From: a virus
Length of the DNA stretch: 21,297 nucleotides
Strand: one strand, 5' to 3'
Virus record (IMG/VR): IMGVR_UViG_3300028388_001297
Span: 1-21,297 of that record
The notes beneath the pieces are model-generated. The model was not told the DNA's origin and did no database searches. It saw nothing but the letters and a program-made list of their open reading frames with translations. A program made the position numbers and the translations under genes. Below are positions 15,949 through 20,675 of the stretch, one piece after another. The number at the start of each line of letters is the position of its first letter. Positions within the stretch are counted from its first letter, which is position 1.

Positions 15949-16671
15949 ATGGCATTACCAACACAAACAGGCGTAGTTAATCCTTTTACAAATAGCATAG
16001 AACCGCAGAACACTGGCAGCTGGACTGACCTTGGATCAACATGGGACGAAAGTCCTAATTGGAATCCAACTGCAACTGAGCTAGTGTGGATATCAGAACC
16101 AATTGTGCTTGACGCAAGCCAAACAATTAATTTGGTTATTGAATCTTCTGCACAAGGCAGCGTAGAGTATGAAGTTTATGCAAGTGACACAGCAGCATTT
16201 GCAGGAGAAGAAACAGTTACTACTATTGCACAAGGCGCAACAGGAGTAAGTGCATTTAGTGGACAGTATTTTTATATTGTAGCAACAGTTACAAATACAA
16301 GCGTATTGCCTTTGCTAGAAGCATTTGATATAACAACAAATCAAAAGACCAGCACAAAACTATCATTAAATGACATAGACACCAGCACACTTGATGGTAC
16401 AGTTAGTGCAAGAGAACTTGATTTTGGCAGAACTGTCAGTGGTGTTAAAAATTTACAGATCACAGTTAAAGAAGTGAGTGACTTTACACTAGAAAGTTAT
16501 GTAACTGATTATCCAACATCAAACACACTGTTGCCAAGAATAGTAAACAAAACAACACCAAGCATTGCACTAGTAGGACTGGACAATGTGCCAAGAGATG
16601 CAGTGGTAGACGTAGTAGCAGAAGTATTGCCTGAGCAGTACATGGCAGGAAATAATCTGCTGATTAGATAA
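15949..16671 (+). CDS. Putative virion/tail protein, unknown function
   Basis: This 240-residue protein starts 9 nt after the tip gene (RBS AGGAGA overlapping the tip stop). The composition is Thr/Ser/Asn/Val-rich with beta-strand patterns (INLVIESSAQGSVEYEVYAS, TAAFAGEETVTTIAQGATG, QYFYIVATVTNTSVLPLLEA) and no Cys. The segment WTDLGSTWDESPNWNPTATE is Trp-rich, like carbohydrate-binding or fibre proteins. The second half continues in strands (LQITVKEVSDFTLESYVTDY). The order after J suggests an accessory tail fibre or tip decoration. No similarity to a known enzyme is visible. I do not recognise the family. Confidence 0.6.
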   Translation: MALPTQTGVVNPFTNSIEPQNTGSWTDLGSTWDESPNWNPTATELVWISEPIVLDASQTINLVIESSAQGSVEYEVYASDTAAFAGEETVTTIAQGATGVSAFSGQYFYIVATVTNTSVLPLLEAFDITTNQKTSTKLSLNDIDTSTLDGTVSARELDFGRTVSGVKNLQITVKEVSDFTLESYVTDYPTSNTLLPRIVNKTTPSIALVGLDNVPRDAVVDVVAEVLPEQYMAGNNLLIR

Positions 16672-16677
16672 AACAAC

Positions 16678-16683
16678 TAAATA
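16678..16683 (+). promoter_or_regulatory. CTAAATA site, candidate late promoter
   Basis: CTAAATA (16677-16683) lies fully between genes, 20 nt before the start of the 157-residue gene, and is followed by TTACAG instead of TGTA. It resembles the T4 late promoter TATAAATA and the CTAAATA form seen in cyanophages. No -35 box is visible. Confidence 0.35.
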
Positions 16684-16702
16684 TTACAGAGGAAGATATA
16701 AC

Positions 16703-17176
16703 ATGGCATTTCCAAATACACAGATAAGCACAGCAAATTTAGATTCAGACGCAGACTCACCAAGTCTTGCTAGAGCTGACTTATACACTGCTGTTACAAG
16801 TTTAAACACCATTATTGCAGATGCTAACAGCGCAGATGGCGTTTGTGTATTGAATGCAGCAGGCACCATTGACGGTGATCAAATGCCTGTAAGTGTTACT
16901 CCTACAGGCACACTAACACTAGCACCAAGCACAGGCGTTGTTAAAATTGAAAATATACTGCGTATGCAAACACAGACAACAGCACAAGTGGAAGCATTAA
17001 CAGGAACCACAGGAGACGTAGTCTACACAACAGATGGAGATGCAGGTCAACCTTGTTTAGCAGTGTATGACGGAAGCAACTGGCGTGTTGTTAGATTTAT
17101 GACCACAATTGGTGATACAGCTGTTTCAATATCAGTATCAGCAAGCGTTACATGTGAGCTAACTGAGGTTGTTTAA
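16703..17176 (+). CDS. Putative tail fibre/virion protein, unknown function
   Basis: This 157-residue protein has an RBS GAGGAAG (16690-16696) and starts MAFPNTQISTANLDSDADSP. Strand-like segments follow (GTLTLAPSTGVVKIENILRM, TGDVVYTTDGDAGQPCLAVY) with a Trp-containing VYDGSNWRVVRFMT pattern and a Ser/Val-rich end. These short SNWRVV-type segments near the C-terminus are common in phage tail fibre knobs and decoration proteins, but this is a pattern, not a proven match. It is the last of the structural genes before the holin-like gene, and its place suggests an accessory fibre. It is Ala/Thr/Asp-rich, without a signal peptide. Confidence 0.55.
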   Translation: MAFPNTQISTANLDSDADSPSLARADLYTAVTSLNTIIADANSADGVCVLNAAGTIDGDQMPVSVTPTGTLTLAPSTGVVKIENILRMQTQTTAQVEALTGTTGDVVYTTDGDAGQPCLAVYDGSNWRVVRFMTTIGDTAVSISVSASVTCELTEVV

Positions 17177-17178
17177 CA

Positions 17179-17445
17179 ATGAGCGAAGTCAGTAAGCTAG
17201 AATATGAAAATCTAGAAGTCCATGTAGACAAGTGTGCTCTCCGCTACGAACAAATGAATCAAAAGCTAGAAGAAATAGATGTACAATTTGAAAAAATAGA
17301 CCGTCGCTTTGATAGAATAGATGAGCGCATGGATAGAATAGAAACTGACATGAAAAAAGGCAATCGCACAATCATAGTTGCACTTGTAGGTGCTGTTGCT
17401 ACCATTATAGCCGCTTTTGTAGGAGTTGTTGCAGCAGCTATTTAA
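17179..17445 (+). CDS. Coiled-coil plus C-terminal membrane protein (holin-like, XhlA-type candidate)
   Basis: This 88-residue protein has an N-terminal half with heptad repeats from about 22 to 60 (KLEEIDVQFEKIDRRFDRID, then RMDRIETDMKKG) and a C-terminal hydrophobic segment 64-88 (TIIVALVGAVATIIAAFVGV plus VAAAI). Basic residues at 59-63 would face the cytoplasm. This is the architecture of XhlA-type phage membrane proteins that take part in lysis with a holin. The alternatives are a pinholin or a superinfection protein. It sits between structural genes and the Zn-finger-like gene, but no endolysin is seen in the window. It begins 2 nt after the preceding stop, with no clear RBS. Confidence 0.6.
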   Translation: MSEVSKLEYENLEVHVDKCALRYEQMNQKLEEIDVQFEKIDRRFDRIDERMDRIETDMKKGNRTIIVALVGAVATIIAAFVGVVAAAI

Positions 17446-17454
17446 ATAGTTGTA
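17443..17454 (+). promoter_or_regulatory. TAAATA-GT-TGTA motif
   Basis: TAAATA (17443-17448) overlaps the stop codon of the holin-like gene and is followed by GT and TGTA; the final A is the first base of the next start codon (ATG 17454). The same 12-base pattern occurs at 4024 and 5725. Being so close to a start, it could yield a nearly leaderless transcript or could be a translation-linked element. Confidence 0.35.
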
Positions 17455-17759
17455 TGAAGGGCTTACCAAAAGAAATAGAACAACAACTTGAATTTAAAGA
17501 AAAGAAAGGTGAAGAAGCAGCTCCGCCTATTCTTGCAAAAGTACATCATCGTCCTAAACCATGTGAAGATTGCGAACGCATAGTTTGTGATAGACATCAA
17601 ATGTTTCGCTACCATAATTCAGTAAAACACTATCCGCATTGGCGTGTTACATGTCGTTCATGCAATCTAGTGTGTAATCCTCACAGTGGTAGATACGATC
17701 TAACTCCACAACAAGCACAAGTCATTTTTAATGAACTCTATTTGAAGAAAACTAAATAA
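17454..17759 (+). CDS. Small Cys-rich zinc-finger-like protein
   Basis: This 101-residue protein carries C37, C40, C45, C67, C70 and C74, including CxxC pairs (CEDC, CRSC) and several His (HHRPKP, DRHQMFRYHNSVKHYPHW). This is a likely zinc ribbon or treble-clef core; an HNH-like role is possible but an HNH signature is not clear. The N-terminus is charged (MKGLPKEIEQQLEFKEKK), and the C-terminus is helical (QQAQVIFNELYLKK). It starts 8 nt after the previous stop, and no good RBS is visible; the preceding TAAATA motif ends at its start codon. I recall similar small CEDC-type proteins in marine phages, without function. It would bind nucleic acid or act in transcription, as a guess. Confidence 0.6.
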   Translation: MKGLPKEIEQQLEFKEKKGEEAAPPILAKVHHRPKPCEDCERIVCDRHQMFRYHNSVKHYPHWRVTCRSCNLVCNPHSGRYDLTPQQAQVIFNELYLKKTK

Positions 17760-17764
17760 TTGTG
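17753..17764 (+). promoter_or_regulatory. TAAATA-AT-TGTG motif
   Basis: CTAAATA (17752-17758) overlaps the stop of the Cys-rich gene and runs into ATTGTG. It is the last member of the motif set in the structural region and lies just at the start of the palindromic block 17759-17861. It matches the TAAATAnnTGTA pattern except for the last base. Confidence 0.3.
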
Positions 17765-17838
17765 TGCAATTTAAACATTGTTTATTGCCATTTACAATGT
17801 TCCGTCATCATGACGGAAACTCCGTCATTGCACACAAT
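17759..17838 (+). repeat. Nested inverted repeats (multi-stem palindromic block)
   Basis: The outer arms are ATTGTGTGCAAT (17759-17770) and ATTGCACACAAT (17827-17838), a perfect 12-bp inverted repeat. Inside it are a stem AACATTGT (17774-17781) with ACAATGTT (17794-17801), and a 19-base palindrome TTCCGTCAT-C-ATGACGGAA (17800-17818). A further copy CTCCGTCAT occurs at 17820-17828. The right outer arm overlaps the start of the following terminator stem. Folded, it could form a three-way junction. It may be a protein operator, an attenuator, or an RNA element. Confidence 0.75.
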
Positions 17839-17868
17839 GCCCACACACTGTTGTGGGCATTTTCTTTT
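17836..17868 (+). terminator. Rho-independent terminator at end of structural region
   Basis: AATGCCCACA (17836-17845) pairs with TGTGGGCATT (17852-17861), a 10-bp stem with a 6-nt loop, followed by TTTTCTTTT. It closes the structural gene cluster and precedes the sigma70-controlled region. Confidence 0.85.
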
Positions 17869-17909
17869 CCAAAATACTCCAAAAAAAGCCTATTTTAACA
17901 CTGTTTTGC

Positions 17910-17938
17910 TTGACTTTACATAAGTAATTGTGTATAAT
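17910..17938 (+). promoter_or_regulatory. Sigma70 promoter (TTGACT-17-TATAAT)
   Basis: The -35 box TTGACT (17910-17915), a 17-nt spacer and the perfect -10 box TATAAT (17933-17938) precede the 83-codon gene, with AAGGAGA as its ribosome binding site. This is the first clear sigma70 promoter in the window; none is seen in the structural genes upstream. Confidence 0.9.
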
Positions 17939-17967
17939 AAAATACATATTAACAAGGAGAAAACAAA

Positions 17968-18219
17968 ATGGCACAATACAAACTATCATATTATGTAGCA
18001 CTACCTGGACATAATGATAAAATAGAAAAAATTGCAAATACAGAAATAGAATTAGCAGCACATATATTAGATATGGAGCGTGATGTAGGAGCAATTTGTC
18101 ACGGTGTTGAAATTGAGCAAGGCGAATTTACTGAGAATCGTCGTTCAAACAATAAATTAGCATTACAACAAATCCAGCGTTGGACAAAGGTATTAGAAAA
18201 CGCAATACACATAAATTAA
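17968..18219 (+). CDS. Small protein of unknown function, sigma70-transcribed
   Basis: This 83-residue protein has an RBS AAGGAGA (17955-17961) and a strong promoter just upstream. The sequence starts MAQYKLSYYVALPGHNDKIE and continues helical and acidic (IELAAHILDMERDVGAICHG, VEIEQGEFTENRRSNNKLAL). The HDN/IELAAHI part has a pattern reminiscent of small phage adaptor proteins, but no family is recognised. A single Cys and no membrane segment are seen. Early expression is suggested by the promoter. It is the first gene of the nonstructural region and is followed 53 nt later by the HNH-like gene. Confidence 0.6.
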   Translation: MAQYKLSYYVALPGHNDKIEKIANTEIELAAHILDMERDVGAICHGVEIEQGEFTENRRSNNKLALQQIQRWTKVLENAIHIN

Positions 18220-18225
18220 CAAACA

Positions 18226-18264
18226 CTCCTAGGCAAGAGTTAAAACTGCCCTATATTTTAGGAG
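18226..18264 (+). promoter_or_regulatory. Possible RBS-sequestering stem before HNH-like gene
   Basis: CTCCTA (18226-18231) is complementary to TAGGAG (18259-18264), which contains the ribosome binding site of the HNH-like gene at 18273. The pairing would hide the site. It is a 6-bp stem with a 27-nt loop, so it is a suggestion only. Confidence 0.3.
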
Positions 18265-18272
18265 AACGTAAA

Positions 18273-18947
18273 ATGGCACGAGGACGTAAAACACACCCAC
18301 TAGCATTGGCAAAGAAGAAATATGCCAGACACAAGGCGCAAGCCAAATACAGAAACATTGAATTCAAGTTTAGTTTTGATGAGTGGTATCAATGGTGGCT
18401 AAACAATGGTGTTGATAAAAACACAGATACTTTTAACAAAGCAGACACTGGCAGATTGTGCATGTGTAGACATGGCGATGTAGGCGCATATGAACCCACT
18501 AATGTGTACTGTGACACAATGGTTAAAAACGCACAACACTTGCATGAAAACAAACCATCACAAAAGCTGATATATCGCTATGCTGCAGATCTAGTAACAT
18601 TAACAGAACTGTGTGATAGACTGGGCTACACCCCAGCAAGACGTGAACACTGGCATCACACCACATATGACTACTATAGGAACACTGAAGCAAGACAGTT
18701 GACCAATAGATTTAGACAAACATATGGCACACTGCGCACACGCACTGAATATCACAGCCCACGAGATCGCACGTGGTATCCTACCGTAAAAGCAGCGTGT
18801 GCTGCAAGCAAAATGGATCCAGGCACATACAAAAAACGCCTACGTTTGGAGTATGAAGGTTATGAGAGTCGTGTTACACGCACACTTGAAGATTATATAC
18901 GTGCAAACACACGTTATCCTGACCCAATCATACCAAAAGACATCTAA
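18273..18947 (+). CDS. HNH-fold-like protein with C-terminal helix-turn-helix
   Basis: This 224-residue protein starts at the ATG at 18273, which has a correctly placed AGGAGA; the longer frame from 18180 overlaps the previous gene and lacks an RBS. It has a basic N-terminus with conserved-looking features (KKKYARHKAQAKYRNIEF, SFDEWYQWWL), then the segment RHGDVGAYEPTNVYCDTMVK-N that resembles the RxxDxGxYxxxNVxxxT...N core of phage HNH nucleases. A clear His-Asn-His catalytic set is not visible (H68 and H92 are candidates). The C-terminus (WYPTVKAACAASKMDPGTYK) is a helix-turn-helix of the intron/homing-endonuclease (NUMOD1-like) type. Interpretation: a homing-endonuclease-like or DNA-binding protein, possibly inactive. 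Confidence 0.6.
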   Translation: MARGRKTHPLALAKKKYARHKAQAKYRNIEFKFSFDEWYQWWLNNGVDKNTDTFNKADTGRLCMCRHGDVGAYEPTNVYCDTMVKNAQHLHENKPSQKLIYRYAADLVTLTELCDRLGYTPARREHWHHTTYDYYRNTEARQLTNRFRQTYGTLRTRTEYHSPRDRTWYPTVKAACAASKMDPGTYKKRLRLEYEGYESRVTRTLEDYIRANTRYPDPIIPKDI

Positions 18948-18957
18948 AATTCGCAAT

Positions 18958-18995
18958 CGCCATTGTAGAGGCCGTGCATAGCCCTGCAAATGGCG
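18958..18995 (+). other. Stable bulged hairpin, no U-tract
   Basis: CGCCATT (18958-18964) pairs with AATGGCG (18989-18995); the stem continues with GTAG/CTGC-type pairs (18965-18968 with 18984-18987, one U-G) and GGC/GCC (18970-18972 with 18981-18983), with two single-base bulges and an 8-nt loop. No T run follows, so it is not a standard terminator. It may protect the mRNA 3' end or be a processing site. Confidence 0.5.
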
Positions 18996-19007
18996 TTAAA
19001 TTAATGG

Positions 19008-19036
19008 TTGACAAGAACAGAACATATATGTATAAT
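19008..19036 (+). promoter_or_regulatory. Sigma70 promoter (TTGACA-17-TATAAT)
   Basis: The consensus -35 TTGACA (19008-19013) and consensus -10 TATAAT (19031-19036) are separated by 17 nt. This is as strong a sigma70 promoter as can be written. The start would be near 19043, ahead of the 115-codon gene; the transcript could run into the structured region at 19412. Confidence 0.95.
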
Positions 19037-19063
19037 ATAATACAATGACTAACGGAGAAAAAA

Positions 19064-19411
19064 ATGTCAAATAACCAACGAGATTTAACGCAAAAGCAGA
19101 GTGTTCAAACACTTGAGCAAGAGCAACTTGTTGGCTATTGGTTAAAACGCAAAGGCATCACAAGAAAGGCACTTGAAACCCATCCACACATAGACGATGT
19201 TATACTACTAATGAAATATCGCGACGGTATGTGGAACTACCTAAACAACAGCGAACGTGCTGTGTGGGCAGCATACTGGGGTTACACCTACAACAAACGC
19301 AAGGCACTCAAGAAAAAGAGCCTAAGCAAACTAGAACAGATAACTAATACAGTAATAGCAAGGCAAGAAACAAGGCAATCAGCAATAAACAAGATCAAGG
19401 CATTAAGATAG
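19064..19411 (+). CDS. Small basic protein of unknown function
   Basis: This 115-residue protein is driven by a consensus sigma70 promoter, with GGAGAAA as the ribosome site. The sequence is helical and rich in Lys, Arg and Gln (MSNNQRDLTQKQSVQTLEQE, VGYWLKRKGITRKALETHPH, then DGMWNYLNNSERAVWAAYWG). Two aromatic-rich clusters precede a basic helical C-terminus (RKALKKKSLSKLEQITNTVI). There is no Cys, no membrane segment and no known motif. The basic and Trp-containing character suggests DNA or RNA binding, perhaps an early host-takeover or replication accessory protein, but this is only an inference. The gene is followed by a non-coding region of 471 bases. Confidence 0.65.
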   Translation: MSNNQRDLTQKQSVQTLEQEQLVGYWLKRKGITRKALETHPHIDDVILLMKYRDGMWNYLNNSERAVWAAYWGYTYNKRKALKKKSLSKLEQITNTVIARQETRQSAINKIKALR

Positions 19412-19589
19412 AACCCTTATTCAAAATCCTCTGCGAATATGACGGCTAAATCAGAGGACGCTACCTAAGTTGCATCTAGGCTTAGGATAATAGTGGTGCC
19501 GCCCCAGCCCGCAAGGGTGCCAGTTACACATAGTCAAACTTCTGGTAATGGGTAGATGTCGCTTGTGAAGACTTCAAGTCAACAAGTTG

Positions 19590-19665
19590 AGCGATGGTAA
19601 ATGTAATGGTATTGCCAAGCACTAAGGTGCTTTTTTTAAGTGATATCATTACATTTGCCGTCGCT
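19590..19665 (+). repeat. 26-pair RNA-type hairpin enclosing a terminator
   Basis: Positions 19590-19615 pair with 19640-19665 with no mismatches if G-U is allowed; the five non-Watson-Crick pairs (19595/19660, 19598/19657, 19609/19646, 19613/19642, 19614/19641) are all G-U on the + strand RNA and would be A-C on the other strand. Six more pairs extend it beyond a 6-nt bulge (19584-19589 with 19672-19677). The pattern points to an RNA function on the + strand. Confidence 0.75.
19617..19637 (+). terminator. Rho-independent-type terminator inside the long hairpin loop
   Basis: AAGCAC (19617-19622) pairs with GTGCTT (19627-19632) around a TAAG loop and is followed by a seven-T run (19631-19637). 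It lies in the loop of the 26-pair hairpin, so stopping here would prevent the right arm from being made. Confidence 0.7.
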
Positions 19666-19734
19666 TGGCTCCAACTTCAAGTAACAGTCAATTACTTCTA
19701 TCAAACAAATGACTTGTTTAGTTTGAGCGATAGC

Positions 19735-19835
19735 AATATGAATATCTACTTAGTGAATATGAGCGCAAGCGAATATGAAGTAAGAGATATGAATAAGACT
19801 AACGCAGTTAGGCTTTGATATACACCTATATGAAT
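19735..19835 (+). repeat. AATATGA/ATATGAAT short repeats (iteron-like)
   Basis: ATATGAAT occurs at 19736-19743, 19787-19794 and 19828-19835; GAATATGA at 19755-19762 and 19771-19778, with another copy at 19435-19442. The copies are all on the + strand within an AT-rich stretch just before the 73-codon gene. They could be protein-binding iterons of an origin, but no replication gene is near. Confidence 0.45.
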
Positions 19836-19882
19836 ACCTCTTAGAGATCTAATAGATAAGTAATACAAACGGAGATAGCTCT

Positions 19883-20104
19883 ATGTTAATTGAATACTTT
19901 GCTAGTGAACAAGAAGATGAACGTCTTTACCAGTTGATTGAACGATTCAATATCAAGATCACAGAGGCATTTAACCCACAAGACCGCTACTATGTGTTGG
20001 AAACACATGATGATAGAATAGTAAGTCTCATGCTGTTGTGTGGCATAGAAGCATACATCTCAACAACAGGTGAAAAAATAGTGGGTGCCACTGCACGGCT
20101 ATAA
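19883..20104 (+). CDS. Small protein of unknown function
   Basis: This 73-residue protein has GGAGA (19871-19875) 7 nt before the ATG at 19883. The sequence is acidic at the start (MLIEYFASEQEDERLYQLIE), then mixed (RFNIKITEAFNPQDRYYVLE, HDDRIVSLMLLCGIEAYIST) with a Gly/Lys end. It has one Cys and an alternating hydrophobic pattern of two strands around ISTTGEKIVGATA. It looks like a small folded alpha/beta protein. I do not recognise a family. It lies just before terS; the 9-base gap holds the TATAAATA-type site. It may be an accessory packaging or regulatory protein, by position only. Confidence 0.6.
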   Translation: MLIEYFASEQEDERLYQLIERFNIKITEAFNPQDRYYVLETHDDRIVSLMLLCGIEAYISTTGEKIVGATARL

Positions 20105-20107
20105 ATA
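20100..20107 (+). promoter_or_regulatory. TATAAATA site (T4 late promoter-like) before terS
   Basis: The exact T4-type late promoter octamer TATAAATA lies at 20100-20107, overlapping the previous stop codon and 5 nt before the terS ATG (20113). No Shine-Dalgarno is seen for terS. If this acts as a late promoter, the start would lie about at the ATG, suggesting a leaderless or near-leaderless transcript. Confidence 0.4.
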
Positions 20108-20112
20108 TACAC

Positions 20113-20568
20113 ATGCAACAAGAACCAAAGCGAACAGGACCCAAACCCAAAGAACTAGTAGAATCTACTATACTAGGACTTGAAGTGGGTCGCGGCGAAA
20201 ACAAACAAGTAGTACCACCTGATCAAGTTGAAGAACTTGCTAGTATTGGTTGCACTGATAGAGAAATTGCCACATTCTTTGGAGTAAAAGAAGACACTCT
20301 TAGACGCAACTTTGCGGACAATCTCGCAAAAGGTAGACAATTTCAGAAAACAAGACTGAGAAGGCTTATGTTCCGTGCAGCTGAAAACCTCAATCCAGCC
20401 ATACTGATATTCCTTTCCAAGAACATACTTGGATATACAGATCAACCTCTACAAACTGAAGCAAATGCTCCTTTACCATGGAGTGATGACGAAGATGAAA
20501 CTGTTGAATCAAGTGAAACAACGGAAGAAAAACTTCAACAAGAGGTTGACAACCCAGAAGATTTGTAG
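20113..20568 (+). CDS. terS: Terminase small subunit
   Basis: This 151-residue protein recognises viral DNA and loads TerL for packaging. The N-terminus is basic (KRTGPKPKELVESTILGLEV); a helix-turn-helix occupies about residues 46-73 (GCTDREIATFFGVKEDTLRR) and is followed by a helical segment AENLNPAILIFLSKNILGYT, which is the family's typical K.LGY/W pattern before an acidic tail (LPWSDDEDETVESSETTEEK). The composition and order are typical for TerS of siphophages. TerL is not next to it but lies about 20 kb upstream in this window, suggesting a circularly permuted map or a rearranged genome. No RBS is clear; TATAAATA is just upstream. The -35 of the following promoter lies within its last codons. 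Confidence 0.88.
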   Translation: MQQEPKRTGPKPKELVESTILGLEVGRGENKQVVPPDQVEELASIGCTDREIATFFGVKEDTLRRNFADNLAKGRQFQKTRLRRLMFRAAENLNPAILIFLSKNILGYTDQPLQTEANAPLPWSDDEDETVESSETTEEKLQQEVDNPEDL

Positions 20569-20574
20569 TATAGT
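20546..20574 (+). promoter_or_regulatory. Sigma70 promoter (TTGACA-17-TATAGT) inside terS end
   Basis: TTGACA (20546-20551), a 17-nt spacer and TATAGT (20569-20574) span the end of terS. The start would be about 20581. Its core matches the promoter at 20676 at TTGACAA and TGTAGTATA, suggesting duplicated promoters. Confidence 0.85.
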
Positions 20575-20580
20575 ATACAC

Positions 20581-20666
20581 ACACTAAAGACGCTTAGTGT
20601 ACTATTTCATCTCAACCCAAACCCAACAGCATGCCATTTTAACTCCTGGTGCTGTTGGGTTTTTTT
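20581..20666 (+). ncRNA. Candidate small RNA (about 86 nt)
   Basis: It lies between a sigma70 promoter (20546-20574) and a strong terminator, and no ORF of any length with an RBS lies between them. The predicted RNA starts with a hairpin ACACTAA/TTAGTGT (20581-20587, 20594-20600), has a single-stranded middle (about 20601-20618) and ends in the terminator stem. This is the typical layout of a bacterial sRNA. Confidence 0.65.
20619..20666 (+). terminator. Strong rho-independent terminator
   Basis: AAACCCAACAGCA (20619-20631) pairs perfectly with TGCTGTTGGGTTT (20650-20662), a 13-bp stem with an 18-nt loop, followed by a T run through 20666. It ends both terS transcripts and the candidate sRNA. 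Confidence 0.95.
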
Positions 20667-20675
20667 ATGTGTTGG

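Larger units (their letters stand above)
19558..19686 (+). repeat. Degenerate direct repeat flanking the long hairpin
   Basis: GTCGCTTG then ACTTCAAGT then AACA occur at 19558-19584 and again at 19660-19686, with 5 or 6 nt between the first two blocks. The copies are about 102 nt apart. The right copy begins inside the hairpin arm. The AGCGA segment (19590-19594) can pair with TCGCT in either copy, allowing alternative structures. Confidence 0.65.
19412..19882 (+). ncRNA. 471-base structured non-coding region (candidate RNA element)
   Basis: No supported gene lies here. Local stems are TCCTCTG/CAGAGGA (19427-19433, 19452-19458), CCTAAG/CTTAGG (19464-19469, 19481-19486) and a CCC-GCAA-GGG tetraloop-type hairpin near 19508. 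The main structure is a long hairpin at 19590-19665. AAACAA/TTGTTT (19703-19708, 19714-19719) and CTAAC-GCA-GTTAG (about 19799-19813) add further stems. The 3' part (19735-19835) repeats AATATGA. No tRNA cloverleaf is visible. The region could be a phage ncRNA, a replication origin or both. Expression could come from the promoter at 19008. Confidence 0.5.

Noticed and set aside
18180-18272. Longer N-terminus for the HNH-like protein (ATG at 18180)
   Set aside because: It overlaps the preceding gene by 40 nt and has no RBS, whereas the ATG at 18273 has a proper AGGAGA. The extra segment is not protein-like.
19412-19560. tRNA, tmRNA or group I intron in the non-coding region
   Set aside because: I looked for a cloverleaf, a T-loop (GTTCRANNC) and a CCA-type end, and for intron core pairings (P3/P7). 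Some bases resemble a P7 pairing (GACGCTA with TAGTC), but the rest of the core is missing and no split gene is present.
19594-19818. 74-codon open frame starting ATGGTAAATGTA
   Set aside because: It begins inside the left arm of the long hairpin, crosses the nested terminator and both arms, has no ribosome binding site, and its translation is low-complexity without a protein-like pattern. The RNA-structure evidence is stronger.
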